This document shows, piece after piece, positions 1 through 6,429 of a DNA stretch of 16,549 bases. Position numbers and translations under genes: made by a program. Position 1 is the first letter of the stretch. Every line of letters begins with the position of its first letter. The notes under the pieces were generated by a model, which was not told the origin of the DNA, made no database searches, and saw nothing but the letters and a program-made list of their open reading frames with translations. This DNA comes from a bacterium UBP3_UBA6266 (GTDB lineage Bacteria > Auribacterota > UBA6266): positions 1 to 16,549 of the forward strand of contig DJVC01000046.1 of NCBI GenBank assembly GCA_002440765.1, in the 5' to 3' direction.

Positions 1-596
1 CCGCCGACCGCATGCACAACCGTAGAACCGGCAAAATCCGTGAAGTTAAGTTTCGCAAGCCATCCTCCGCCCCATATCCAGTGCCCTATCACAGGATAAA
101 TAAAAGCTGATATCAGAAAAGAATATATAAGGTAGGCCACAAACTTCATCCTCTCGGCCATTCCTCCGGCAACTATTGTAGCCGCCGCGCCGCAAAAAGC
201 CGCCTGAAAAAGCCAGAAAGCGAACATGGGAACGTCTGTTCCCGATTCAGCGCCTATTAAAAACCATCCTTTCAAACCGATAAAACCGTTTCCCGCTCCG
301 AACATTATCGCGTATCCGAATATAAAAAACCCTATGGAAGCCATGCAAAAATCCAGAAAGTTTTTCGTCAGAATATTGCAGGTGTTTTTGGCTCTTATGA
401 ACCCCGCCTCGACCATGCCGAAACCGGCCTGCATGAAAAATACCAGAAACGCCGCTATCAATACCCACAGTGTATCTACGCCTACAGCACTGGCATGTGA
501 AGTCTCTTCAGCCGCATATAGGCCGTTGCCGGCGAAGAGAAATAGCAATAAAAACACACCTGGCAGAAAAATAACTTTAATTAAACCTGTTCTCAT
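1..596 (-). CDS. amtB: Second ammonium transporter (Amt/MEP/Rh family), C-terminal part beyond window edge
   Basis: This is the N-terminal ~198 residues of an Amt ammonium channel; the rest lies beyond base 1. I chose the ATG at 596-594 because AGGAGG sits 8 nt upstream (604-609). A signal-peptide-like hydrophobic N-terminus (ending near residue 28) is followed by the family core: AAFLVFFMQAGFGMVEAGF, then GHWIWGGGWLA, then DFAGSTVVH. The last two hold the Trp, Asp and first His that correspond to E. coli AmtB W148, D160 and H168, so the visible half keeps the pore residues. It closely resembles the complete AmtB at 1268-2599, including long matching stretches of DNA, so the pair looks like a duplication. 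It is the last visible gene of the nitrogen operon, 57 bp after the small HTH gene, with no terminator or promoter seen in between. Whether it acts as a channel, a sensor or a hetero-oligomer partner cannot be told from this half. Confidence 0.95.
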   Translation of the reverse strand, partial: MRTGLIKVIFLPGVFLLLFLFAGNGLYAAEETSHASAVGVDTLWVLIAAFLVFFMQAGFGMVEAGFIRAKNTCNILTKNFLDFCMASIGFFIFGYAIMFGAGNGFIGLKGWFLIGAESGTDVPMFAFWLFQAAFCGAAATIVAGGMAERMKFVAYLIYSFLISAFIYPVIGHWIWGGGWLAKLNFTDFAGSTVVHAVG

Positions 597-653
597 CCAC
601 ACATCCTCCTTTTCTTATCTGGTTATTCAATTGCGAAACAAACACCAAAAAAA

Positions 654-833
654 TTACCTGATGTTCAATTTTTCTTTGACCATCCTGGCATAGACCTTAT
701 TTATCCTGTTTGTCTTCATCCATCTTTCAATAGTCGAAACCTGAACATCAATTTTCTTTGATAAGTCATATAGCGTATATCCTCTTTCCTCTTTGATTAC
801 CCTGATTTTCTCCATTAATTGCCTGTCTTCCAT
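654..833 (-). CDS. Small helix-turn-helix DNA-binding protein (59 aa)
   Basis: A 59-residue basic protein. The segment around GYTLYDLSKKIDVQVSTIER matches an XRE/Cro-like helix-turn-helix: a first helix, then LSKKIDVQ, a turn, and the recognition helix VSTIERWMK. No other domain is present. I chose the ATG at 833-831 because GGAG lies 7 nt upstream. An in-frame GTG at 851 would add six residues but has no ribosome-binding site. It sits between the PII gene (30 bp upstream) and the second amt, so it is presumably co-transcribed with them. A local transcription factor for the nitrogen operon is an inference from position only; its operator is not identifiable. It could also be an adaptor or a decayed remnant of a larger regulator. 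Confidence 0.75.
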   Translation of the reverse strand: MEDRQLMEKIRVIKEERGYTLYDLSKKIDVQVSTIERWMKTNRINKVYARMVKEKLNIR

Positions 834-863
834 AATGCGTCTCCAATTCACAGGGCAGTTTTA

Positions 864-1205
864 TTACCCTATGGCTTCCGAGCCTTTTTCGCCTGTCCTG
901 ATTCTTATACACTCGGGAAGGTCGATAACAAAAATCTTGCCGTCTCCTATTTTCCCTGTCTTAGCTCCCCTGATTATCGCGTCAATAGTCGGCTGAACGA
1001 ATTTTTCATTAACAGCTATCTCGAGTTTGACTTTCTTGAGCAGGTTTATCTCATGTATTACGCCCCTGTATGTTTCCGTGTAACCTTTCTGCTGTCCGCA
1101 CCCAAGTATATTGCTCACAGTCATCTTATGCACATCCGCCTGGAACAATGCCTTTTTCACATCCGGCAGTTTGTGAGGCTGAATCATGGCAACTATAAGT
1201 TTCAT
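864..1205 (-). CDS. glnK: PII nitrogen regulatory protein (GlnK/GlnB type)
   Basis: A 113-residue PII signal protein of standard length. PII trimers bind ATP/ADP and 2-oxoglutarate and plug the cytoplasmic face of AmtB when nitrogen is ample. Visible motifs are the T-loop approach [12 protein letters not shown] (38-48), the B-loop [10 protein letters not shown] (83-92) and the C-loop RIRTGE (101-106). These include the ATP-contacting K90, R101 and R103. Ungapped alignment to E. coli GlnB puts histidine at position 51, where the uridylylated tyrosine normally sits, and position 49 is valine rather than the serine phosphorylated in cyanobacteria. Classical covalent modification therefore looks impossible, though Y42 and Y46 remain. 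A GGAGAG ribosome-binding site precedes the ATG at 1205. The neighbouring amtB supports a GlnK-type role. Confidence 0.96.
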   Translation of the reverse strand: MKLIVAMIQPHKLPDVKKALFQADVHKMTVSNILGCGQQKGYTETYRGVIHEINLLKKVKLEIAVNEKFVQPTIDAIIRGAKTGKIGDGKIFVIDLPECIRIRTGEKGSEAIG

Positions 1206-1225
1206 CTTTGTCTCTCCTTCCCTTC

Positions 1226-1252
1226 GGCCGGGGTCTGTCTTTTCCCCCGGCC
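1226..1252 (-). other. Stable stem-loop between amtB and glnK
   Basis: On the minus strand GGCCGGGG and CCCCGGCC form a perfect 8-bp GC stem with an 11-nt A/G-rich loop, directly before the glnK ribosome-binding site. No T-tract follows, so it is not an intrinsic terminator. It lies just after the amtB stop. A likely role is an mRNA stability or processing element that sets amtB and glnK levels separately; that role is inferred. Confidence 0.6.
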
Positions 1253-1267
1253 ATCGTTAATTAATAT

Positions 1268-2599
1268 CTATTCAGTGGTAAATATCTGGAAACCCGCATA
1301 GGATTCCATCCCATGTTCACTTATATCAAGACCCTTAAGCTGTTCTTCATCGGAAACCCTCAGCCCCATCGTCCTCCTTATGATATAGAAGAGCACGAAA
1401 GCCGAACCGAAAGTCCATGCGAAAACGGATACCATGCCCGTCAACTGAACGAAGAACTGGCTCATTCCTCCCCCAAATAAAAGCCCGTTAATCCCTCCGT
1501 ACGCCTCCTCGGCGAAAATTCCCGTGGCAAGAGTGCCGAAGGCGCCGCAGACCCCGTGCACGGAAATGGCTCCTACAGGGTCATCTATATGTAAAACCCT
1601 ATCAATAAACTCAACACTCAAAACTACTAATACACCGGCTATAGCGCCAATGATTATCGCGCTCATGGGAGAAACATTCGCGCAAGAGGCGGTTATCGCG
1701 ACCAATCCTGCAAGGGCTCCGTTCAGAGCCATACTGGTATCAGGTTTTCCGAACTGCACCCAGATAGTTATCATGGCTGCTATAGAACCCGCCGCCGCAG
1801 CCAGATTCGTCGTTACCGCAATGACAGCTATGTTCAGATTCGTGCCAGCTGTCGTGCTTCCCGGGTTAAACCCGAACCACCCGAACCACAGGATGAAAAC
1901 CCCAAGAGCCGCAAGGGGGATATTGTGTCCCGGAATAGCATTGGAACTGCCGTCCTTATTGTACTTACCCAACCTCGGACCGAGCAAAATAGCGCCGGCA
2001 AGAGCAGACCAACCTCCGACCGAATGCACAACCGTGGAACCGGCAAAGTCTATCATCCCCCTATCTGCAAGCCATCCTCCGCCCCATATCCAATGCCCGA
2101 CGACAGGATATATAACAGCGGAAATAAAGACACTGTATACGAGATACGCGCTGAACTTTGTCCTTTCAGCCATCGCTCCGGAAACTATAGTAGCCGCTGT
2201 AGCCGCAAATACAACCTGGAACATCCAGTAGGCAAACTGCCATATCCCTTCGCCTGTTGCGGTAGTGGCGGAACTCAGAAAAAACCCGTTGGTCCCGAAT
2301 AACCCGAACTTATCCGCCCCGAACATCACTCCGAAACCTATGACAAAAAAAGCTATCGATCCAACGGAAAAATCCATAAGGTTCTTCATCATGATATTCG
2401 CTGCATTTTTAGCTCTTGTGAACCCGGTTTCAACCATTGCAAATCCGGCCTGCATGAAGAAGACCAGAAAAGCCGCCATTAACGTCCAGACTGTGTCAAT
2501 AGCTGTCGCATTGGAATCAGCCGTATGCTCCGCAATCGCCTCGCCGCCAATAAACAAAATGGCCGCCACAGCAATAAAATAAGGCAAATACCGTCTCAT
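1268..2599 (-). CDS. amtB: Ammonium transporter AmtB
   Basis: Complete 443-residue Amt/MEP/Rh ammonium channel, expected to be trimeric in the inner membrane with 11 membrane helices. The N-terminus (about 1-23, ending near GEAIAEH) looks like a cleaved signal peptide, as in E. coli AmtB. Key residues line up with E. coli AmtB: W172 in IWGGG (W148), D184 and H192 in DFAGSTVVH (D160, H168), and H348 in VHGVCGAFG (H318). The paired pore histidines are therefore intact. The C-terminal tail ends in the family signature ISEHGMESYAGFQ, the segment that contacts PII. A GGGAGG site precedes the ATG. It lies 21 bp after the outer-membrane protein gene and 62 bp before glnK, in a single operon driven from the promoter at about 3620-3592. 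Confidence 0.97.
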   Translation of the reverse strand: MRRYLPYFIAVAAILFIGGEAIAEHTADSNATAIDTVWTLMAAFLVFFMQAGFAMVETGFTRAKNAANIMMKNLMDFSVGSIAFFVIGFGVMFGADKFGLFGTNGFFLSSATTATGEGIWQFAYWMFQVVFAATAATIVSGAMAERTKFSAYLVYSVFISAVIYPVVGHWIWGGGWLADRGMIDFAGSTVVHSVGGWSALAGAILLGPRLGKYNKDGSSNAIPGHNIPLAALGVFILWFGWFGFNPGSTTAGTNLNIAVIAVTTNLAAAAGSIAAMITIWVQFGKPDTSMALNGALAGLVAITASCANVSPMSAIIIGAIAGVLVVLSVEFIDRVLHIDDPVGAISVHGVCGAFGTLATGIFAEEAYGGINGLLFGGGMSQFFVQLTGMVSVFAWTFGSAFVLFYIIRRTMGLRVSDEEQLKGLDISEHGMESYAGFQIFTTE

Positions 2600-2620
2600 A
2601 TTAAAAACCTCCCTTCTCTA

Positions 2621-3370
2621 TCAGAAGTTAACTTTGAACGAACAGCCCGCATAGAATTCATCCGTATACTGGCTGTCCATAGCAATCGACTCGCTTATAT
2701 GAGGTTCTATGGTAAAATACTTGCCAATAGGAACTGTGACACTCAGGGTTAGCAGGGTATTGGTAAAACTGCCTTCATAACCCCACTGCTTGTCGTTGTA
2801 TCCCATAGAAGCCCCTAAATTTATCGAAAAAGATTCAAAATCAAATGAATGCCCTATGCCCCATTCAAGATATGTCCCGTCGCCTTCTTTAAAATCATGG
2901 TATGCCGTAAAATAAGGCTGAAGCAGGACATCAAGCGCGACGCCCCCGTAAAATTCCTGTGTATCCGAATCATCTATGTTCGGAAAATGGTAGTATATAT
3001 AGCCCCCGGACAGACTCACTTTTTCAAGCGTTTCGTTAATGAACCCCAGATCAAAAGTAACATCAGCCGTGAAATCATTTTCAGTCCATTCTCTTGCAGG
3101 GCTGTCATCGTCATTCCTGTCGGCATCATAATTACCCCACCAGTTAACAGAAAACCACTTGTAGCCCGCTGTCGCGCTTGGCTGAACAACAAATCCGTCA
3201 ACAAGATTCTGCCCTCTCCAGATGTACTTTGAATTCAGATCCACAGCAAGCTCGTAATCCAGCTCTGACAGAGGAGCCGGCACAAATGTCTCCTTCTCGT
3301 CTTGCGCAAAAACACCGAAAGAAAACGCGAGTGAAATTAAAAACAATCCCGCTACAACCAGTCTTTTCAT
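2621..3370 (-). CDS. TorF/Gcw_chp-family (TIGR02001-like) outer-membrane beta-barrel protein
   Basis: About 249 residues. The ATG at 3370 follows a perfect AGGAGG with 6-nt spacing; an upstream ATG at 3418 would lie inside the attenuator hairpins and is rejected. Residues 1-22 (MKRLVVAGLFLIS to FGVFA) form a signal peptide. The mature start contains DLNSKYIWRGQNL, resembling the conserved N-terminal motif of the Gcw_chp/TIGR02001 family. The rest alternates aromatic and polar residues like a barrel, and the protein ends in phenylalanine (FKVNF), as outer-membrane proteins usually do. Family function is not established. As the first gene of an amtB-glnK operon, an outer-membrane channel for ammonium or small nitrogen compounds is plausible but inferred. 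It is the gene immediately controlled by the three-terminator leader. Confidence 0.82.
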   Translation of the reverse strand: MKRLVVAGLFLISLAFSFGVFAQDEKETFVPAPLSELDYELAVDLNSKYIWRGQNLVDGFVVQPSATAGYKWFSVNWWGNYDADRNDDDSPAREWTENDFTADVTFDLGFINETLEKVSLSGGYIYYHFPNIDDSDTQEFYGGVALDVLLQPYFTAYHDFKEGDGTYLEWGIGHSFDFESFSINLGASMGYNDKQWGYEGSFTNTLLTLSVTVPIGKYFTIEPHISESIAMDSQYTDEFYAGCSFKVNF

Positions 3371-3394
3371 CTTTATCCTCCTTTTCTGAAAAAT

Positions 3395-3431
3395 AAAAAA
3401 CCCATTTCGCCGACTCACCGGCGCAAATGGG
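3395..3431 (-). terminator. Leader terminator 3 (proximal to the gene)
   Basis: On the minus strand CCCATTT pairs with AAATGGG (7 bp). A bulged G and then CGCCG/CGGCG (5 bp) close hexaloop GTGAGT, and six T residues follow directly. It ends about 12 nt before the AGGAGG of the outer-membrane protein gene. Confidence 0.85.
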
Positions 3432-3448
3432 CTTCACTGCCTGAACAC

Positions 3449-3486
3449 AAAAAAGTCCTTCAAGCTATGCCCAGCTCAAAGGACTT
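3449..3486 (-). terminator. Leader terminator 2
   Basis: On the minus strand AAGTCCTT pairs with AAGGACTT (8 bp). The stem continues through two G-T wobbles into AGCT/AGCT, closing hexaloop GGGCAT, so about 14 bp are continuous. Six T residues follow. It is the longest stem of the three. Confidence 0.87.
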
Positions 3487-3516
3487 CGTTATCCGGAATT
3501 TCTTTCCCTATAAAGT

Positions 3517-3545
3517 AAAAAAGCGCTCTCTCGCCAAGAACGCTT
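3517..3545 (-). terminator. Leader terminator 1 (promoter-proximal)
   Basis: On the minus strand AAGCGTTCT pairs with AGAGCGCTT (9 bp with one G-T wobble) around loop TGGCGAG, followed by a run of T. It is the first of three consecutive terminators after the promoter at 3592-3620. Confidence 0.8.
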
Positions 3546-3556
3546 CGTCGCTTTTC

Positions 3557-3575
3557 AAACACAGACCCTGTGTTT
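3557..3575 (+). terminator. Hairpin at the 5' end of the leader; reads as a terminator on the plus strand
   Basis: AAACACAG and CTGTGTTT form a perfect 8-bp stem with a 3-nt loop. On the plus strand the stem runs into seven T residues, so it could stop antisense transcription. On the minus strand it lies close to the predicted transcript start and would form a 5' stem-loop that may protect the mRNA. No plus-strand gene precedes it, so the orientation of function is open. Confidence 0.45.
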
Positions 3576-3591
3576 TTTTAAATTACACGCT

Positions 3592-3620
3592 AATATAACC
3601 CGCTATTTAAGGCTTGTCAA
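3592..3620 (-). promoter_or_regulatory. Sigma70-type promoter of the nitrogen operon
   Basis: The -35 box TTGACA (3620-3615) is perfect. The spacer is 17 bp, and the -10 box TATATT (3597-3592) matches the consensus at five of six positions. The -35 box contains the TGA stop of the Cu/Zn permease, so the two operons touch. The predicted start is near 3585, giving about 215 nt of untranslated leader. The strong basal promoter combined with downstream terminators suggests control mainly by attenuation. Confidence 0.85.
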
Positions 3621-4828
3621 GATTTTTTTTCGGGATGATATCCTTCTTTTTTTATGGTATCCTCAATAATCTCCGGCGAAATCTTCCCTTTTATCCGCAC
3701 TATTTTTGAATCTATATCCACTGACACCTCTTCTACTCCGCTAAGGCCAAACAGGGCCTTTTTTATTTTTCTTCCGCAGTTCCCGCAATGGATATCAGGA
3801 ACCGAAATTTCAATATCGGGATTTTTAATTTTACACCTTCTTTTAAAAAATCCCGGCGCAATCATACCCATCAACAACACAGCCGAAACAGCTTTGACCC
3901 AAACGGGCAGCATTTTACCGTGCCCCATTATCATACCCGGGTCTTCACCGAAAAGAGTCCATGTATAATTAAAAACAAGTCCGAGCAGCACGGCGGTAGA
4001 TACAATACTGACTAAATAAATATAAAATGACCTTTTCCCTAACTTTGCCATGACAAAAGATAAAGTTATGGCATTTGTCGCAGGCCCAACTATTAAAAAT
4101 ACAAGCGCCGCGCCGGGAGAAAAACCCTTAAGCATCAGCGACGCCGCTATGGGGATAGAGCCGGTAGCGCATACATATAAAGGTACACCCACAACAACTG
4201 CCACCAAAAAATCCCATGGAAATACAAGGTATTCCGCAAAAAAATCTCCGGGAATAAAAGCGGCTATCGCCCCCCCTATAATACTACCTATAAGCAGCCA
4301 TTTTCCGATATCCTGAGGCACTTCTGCGAAAGCATAGTGTATGAGTTCTTTGAATTTCAGTCTGACTGTGATTTTTGCTTTTAATTTTGTGTTGTTTTCG
4401 GGCACAGGCGGTTCATTATCTTTTTTGCCGAATAAAAAATCTATTATTCCAACCGCTATCCCGGACAGGAAAGCGGCCAAAGGCCTGAACACGGCAAACA
4501 ACGGGCCCATTAAAGAAAATGTAGCCAGTATCGAATCTACGCCCGTAGTCGGAGTCGAAACCAGAAAAGCCAGTACACTCGGCGTATTTGCCCCGTCTTT
4601 TTTCAGAGAATTTGCAAGGGGAATAACGCCGCAGGAACAAACCGGCAGAGGGACACCGAAAAAAGTGGCTTTTACAATCGAAAGCAAACCGTGTTTGCCA
4701 AGGTGGCGTTTAATAAAATCCGCGCCTAAAAAAACATGAAGAAGACCGGCGATAAACATGCCCAGCAGCAGGTAAGGCGAGACTTCAAGCCACAATGCCA
4801 CTACATTTTTATAAAAGTTTTCAAACAT
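3617..4828 (-). CDS. SO_0444-type Cu/Zn efflux permease with C-terminal HMA domain
   Basis: A 403-residue fusion. Residues 1-330 form a polytopic permease of the ArsP_1/DUF318 type with two related halves. The first has GVPLPVCSCGVIPLA (58-72, cysteines 64 and 66). The second has GVPLYVCATGSIPIA (214-228), where only one of the cysteines remains. A soluble loop near 135-160 separates them. Residues 338-400 are a heavy-metal-associated domain with the metal-binding pair HCGNCG (C348, C351). This arrangement matches the SO_0444 family annotated as Cu/Zn efflux transporters; substrate is from family knowledge. It is the last gene of the redox operon, 4 bp after the rubrerythrin-like gene. It has no strong Shine-Dalgarno sequence, so translation probably depends on coupling. 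Its stop codon lies inside the -35 box of the next promoter. Confidence 0.87.
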   Translation of the reverse strand: MFENFYKNVVALWLEVSPYLLLGMFIAGLLHVFLGADFIKRHLGKHGLLSIVKATFFGVPLPVCSCGVIPLANSLKKDGANTPSVLAFLVSTPTTGVDSILATFSLMGPLFAVFRPLAAFLSGIAVGIIDFLFGKKDNEPPVPENNTKLKAKITVRLKFKELIHYAFAEVPQDIGKWLLIGSIIGGAIAAFIPGDFFAEYLVFPWDFLVAVVVGVPLYVCATGSIPIAASLMLKGFSPGAALVFLIVGPATNAITLSFVMAKLGKRSFYIYLVSIVSTAVLLGLVFNYTWTLFGEDPGMIMGHGKMLPVWVKAVSAVLLMGMIAPGFFKRRCKIKNPDIEISVPDIHCGNCGRKIKKALFGLSGVEEVSVDIDSKIVRIKGKISPEIIEDTIKKEGYHPEKKS

Positions 4829-4832
4829 AAAT

Positions 4833-5309
4833 TTAAACGGTCTTCTTCAGGTCGTTAAGCTTATTTATATGATTTTCTTCCTGCAAAATAATCTTATCTA
4901 TCAGGAATTCATCTTCCGCAGATACGGTTTTTTTAGCTTCCTCAAAAAACCTGATCGATTCCTCTTCAAAAGACACCGCCATCTCAATCGCCTCTTTGCT
5001 GTTCTTTATCTTCGACGCAATCTCATGGCCTTTATCTTTTTTCGTGAAGACGCTTTGGTCCGCGATTTTTTTCAGGTACGAAAAATATTCTTCAGGATAA
5101 AGTTCGACCGGCTCGTAATCCTGGACGGAATTAAGTATCTTGCTGAAAACTTTGACATGCTTTGATTCCTCAACAGCAAGATATTCGAACACTTTTTTTG
5201 CTTTCTCATCCTTCATCGCGGAGGCAAGGTCACTGTAAAAATCAAAGCCGTTCTTTTCTATCTGTATACCAAGTGCAACCACTTCGCTGCCTGAAAACGA
5301 ATCACTCAT
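4833..5309 (-). CDS. Rubrerythrin-like diiron protein without rubredoxin domain
   Basis: A 158-residue four-helix ferritin-like protein. The diiron ligand set appears complete: E18 in IEKNG, E48xxH51 in EESKH, E115/E116 in FEEES, and E144xxH147 in EENH. There is no C-terminal CxxC rubredoxin module, so it is shorter than classical rubrerythrin, and electrons would have to come from another partner. Such proteins usually reduce peroxide or store iron in anaerobes; which of these this one does is not visible. Its ATG follows the stop codon of the PNPOx-like gene with no gap, and the Cu/Zn permease begins 4 bp after its own stop. It resembles the ferritin-like protein at 6430-6951 in fold and ligand pattern but not closely in sequence. 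Confidence 0.88.
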   Translation of the reverse strand: MSDSFSGSEVVALGIQIEKNGFDFYSDLASAMKDEKAKKVFEYLAVEESKHVKVFSKILNSVQDYEPVELYPEEYFSYLKKIADQSVFTKKDKGHEIASKIKNSKEAIEMAVSFEEESIRFFEEAKKTVSAEDEFLIDKIILQEENHINKLNDLKKTV

Positions 5310-5774
5310 TTAATCCTCCGGATTAATTTTTACAGGGGCAAGGTCAACCACCTTTTCAACATCAACCGCTATGATATATTTAGGGTCCGGCATCAAAGCT
5401 TCAGGATGGCTGGGGTGCCCTTTTTGTCCTCTAACACTGTTCACAATTCTTGTAACTATCCTCCCGTGAATTTTTTTCTTCCAGTCGTCCGCCATATCCG
5501 GGGGTATTTCATCCTCATTAATTTCCCTGGCCCTGCCTTTGATGCAGAAACCCCTGAAACTGTGCTCATCCACAGCCGTAATAGCTATATGGGGATTGTC
5601 TTTAAGGTTTGCACGGGTTTTCCCCGTATAAAGATCTATCAGATATATCTTTTCTTCCTCTATCTTGACTATCCCCTTGCAGGAATTATGAGGATACCCG
5701 TCAGACCCTATCGTGGAAACAACCGTAAAACCCTGTTTCCCCAGAAAACTTATAATCTCTTTTTCCAATTTCAT
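5310..5774 (-). CDS. PNPOx-like FMN-binding split-barrel protein
   Basis: A 154-residue protein of the pyridoxamine 5'-phosphate oxidase-like fold. The N-terminal strand pattern TVVSTIGSDGYPHNSCKG, the following KIYLIDLYTGKTRANLKDNP and the segment HIAITAVD are typical of the FMN split barrel. The helical insert GRIVTRIVNSVRG and a last strand KYIIAVDVEKVVDL follow. It probably binds a flavin or F420/heme-type cofactor and uses it for reduction; the real substrate cannot be read from sequence. It lies 16 bp after tpx and directly abuts the rubrerythrin-like gene (TAA then ATG), so co-translation is likely. No clear Shine-Dalgarno sequence precedes its ATG. A flavin reductase feeding Tpx or the diiron proteins would fit the context, but that is inferred. 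Confidence 0.8.
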   Translation of the reverse strand: MKLEKEIISFLGKQGFTVVSTIGSDGYPHNSCKGIVKIEEEKIYLIDLYTGKTRANLKDNPHIAITAVDEHSFRGFCIKGRAREINEDEIPPDMADDWKKKIHGRIVTRIVNSVRGQKGHPSHPEALMPDPKYIIAVDVEKVVDLAPVKINPED

Positions 5775-5790
5775 TGCCGGACCATAATAT

Positions 5791-6306
5791 CTATTTTAAA
5801 ATTTCTTTTAAGGCGTTTAAAGCTGATTCATAATCGGGATGGCTGGTCAACTCCTTAACATATTCCGTGTATTTTACCATATTATTTCTGTCTATAACAA
5901 ATATTGCCCTGGCCAGCAGACGCAATTCTTTTATCAGAACTCCGTACTTGCTGCCGAAATCCGCTTCCCTATGGTCAGAAAAGGTTTTTACGGCTTTTAT
6001 ATTATTATCATGACAAAATCTTTTCTGGGCGAAAGGCAGATCCATAGAAATAAAGATTATCTCCAAGTCCCGGGACAACTTTGAAGCTTCATCATTAAAT
6101 CTTCTTATCTGGAGGTCGCAGATCGGGGTATCGAGAGACGGAACCGAAGCTATAAGTTTGACCTTGTTTTTAAACTTGGATAACGTGACTTCTTTTAAAT
6201 CTGCGTCAAGCACTTTAAAGTCGGGAGCCGGCCGTCCGGCCTGGATCCTGTCTCCGCCAAGAGCCACGGGATTGCCTTTAATTGTAATTTCTGTTTTGCG
6301 TTCCAT
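5791..6306 (-). CDS. tpx: Thiol peroxidase Tpx (atypical 2-Cys peroxiredoxin)
   Basis: A 171-residue Tpx of standard length. It reduces hydrogen peroxide and alkyl hydroperoxides using thioredoxin-type donors. The peroxidatic cysteine is C63 in the signature SVPSLDTPICD. The resolving cysteine is C98 in KRFCHDNNIKAVKTFSDHR, the usual partner in this subfamily. The N-terminal half GNPVALGG and the C-terminal LLARAIFVIDRNN also match the family. The start at 6306 follows a modest AAAGG site. It sits in the Rrf2-led redox operon, 123 bp after the ferritin-like gene, with no obvious promoter in the gap. Both catalytic residues are present, so it should be active. Confidence 0.97.
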   Translation of the reverse strand: MERKTEITIKGNPVALGGDRIQAGRPAPDFKVLDADLKEVTLSKFKNKVKLIASVPSLDTPICDLQIRRFNDEASKLSRDLEIIFISMDLPFAQKRFCHDNNIKAVKTFSDHREADFGSKYGVLIKELRLLARAIFVIDRNNMVKYTEYVKELTSHPDYESALNALKEILK

Positions 6307-6429
6307 ATAAAAGCGCCTTTCTTTTTATCATGAAAAATCAACGGGCAGTTTAGCGTCATACCCGGGACTGAATAACGCAGCCCTCGCTACAATGAGCCGC
6401 AGGCCTTAGCCAGAATCTCACGGTTATTT
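6307..6429. other. Gap between ferritin-like gene and tpx
   Basis: A 123-bp gap, the largest inside the redox operon. I see no convincing promoter or terminator. Protein-like reading occurs in all three minus-strand frames in short pieces (stops at 6389-6387, 6358-6356 and 6330-6328), which suggests a decayed gene. Confidence 0.35.

Larger units (their letters stand above)
3371..3591 (-). promoter_or_regulatory. Attenuator leader with three tandem terminators upstream of the nitrogen operon
   Basis: This about 215-nt stretch lies between a near-consensus promoter and the first gene. It contains three separate terminator-like hairpins with T-tracts, and no further promoter fits between the last T-tract (3395) and the ribosome-binding site (3377-3382). 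In module 2 a 4-bp hairpin with hexaloop AACGAA (3494-3481) overlaps the 5' arm of its terminator. In module 3 a 3-bp hairpin with hexaloop AGTGAA (3441-3430) does the same. Module 1 has the related sequence GACGAA in the same place, but only 2 bp can pair. Mutually exclusive structures of this kind are typical of antitermination. The loops with A at 1 and G at 4 recall ANTAR targets. Ligand or protein unknown. Confidence 0.7.

Noticed and set aside
1524..2231. Long open frame on the plus strand (235 codons) opposite amtB.
   Set aside because: It is the antisense shadow of a clear amtB gene and has a proline- and alanine-rich composition without recognisable domains.
3198..3437. Open frame starting upstream of the TorF-like gene through the leader hairpins (also the longer start at 3418).
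   Set aside because: The ATG at 3370 has a perfect AGGAGG and leads straight into a signal peptide, while the upstream starts lie inside terminator 3.
3371..3600. Known riboswitch classes (glnA-type glutamine RNA, c-di-GMP) in the leader.
   Set aside because: I could not find their conserved core motifs by eye; the repeating unit is a hexaloop hairpin plus terminator instead. A covariance search is still needed.
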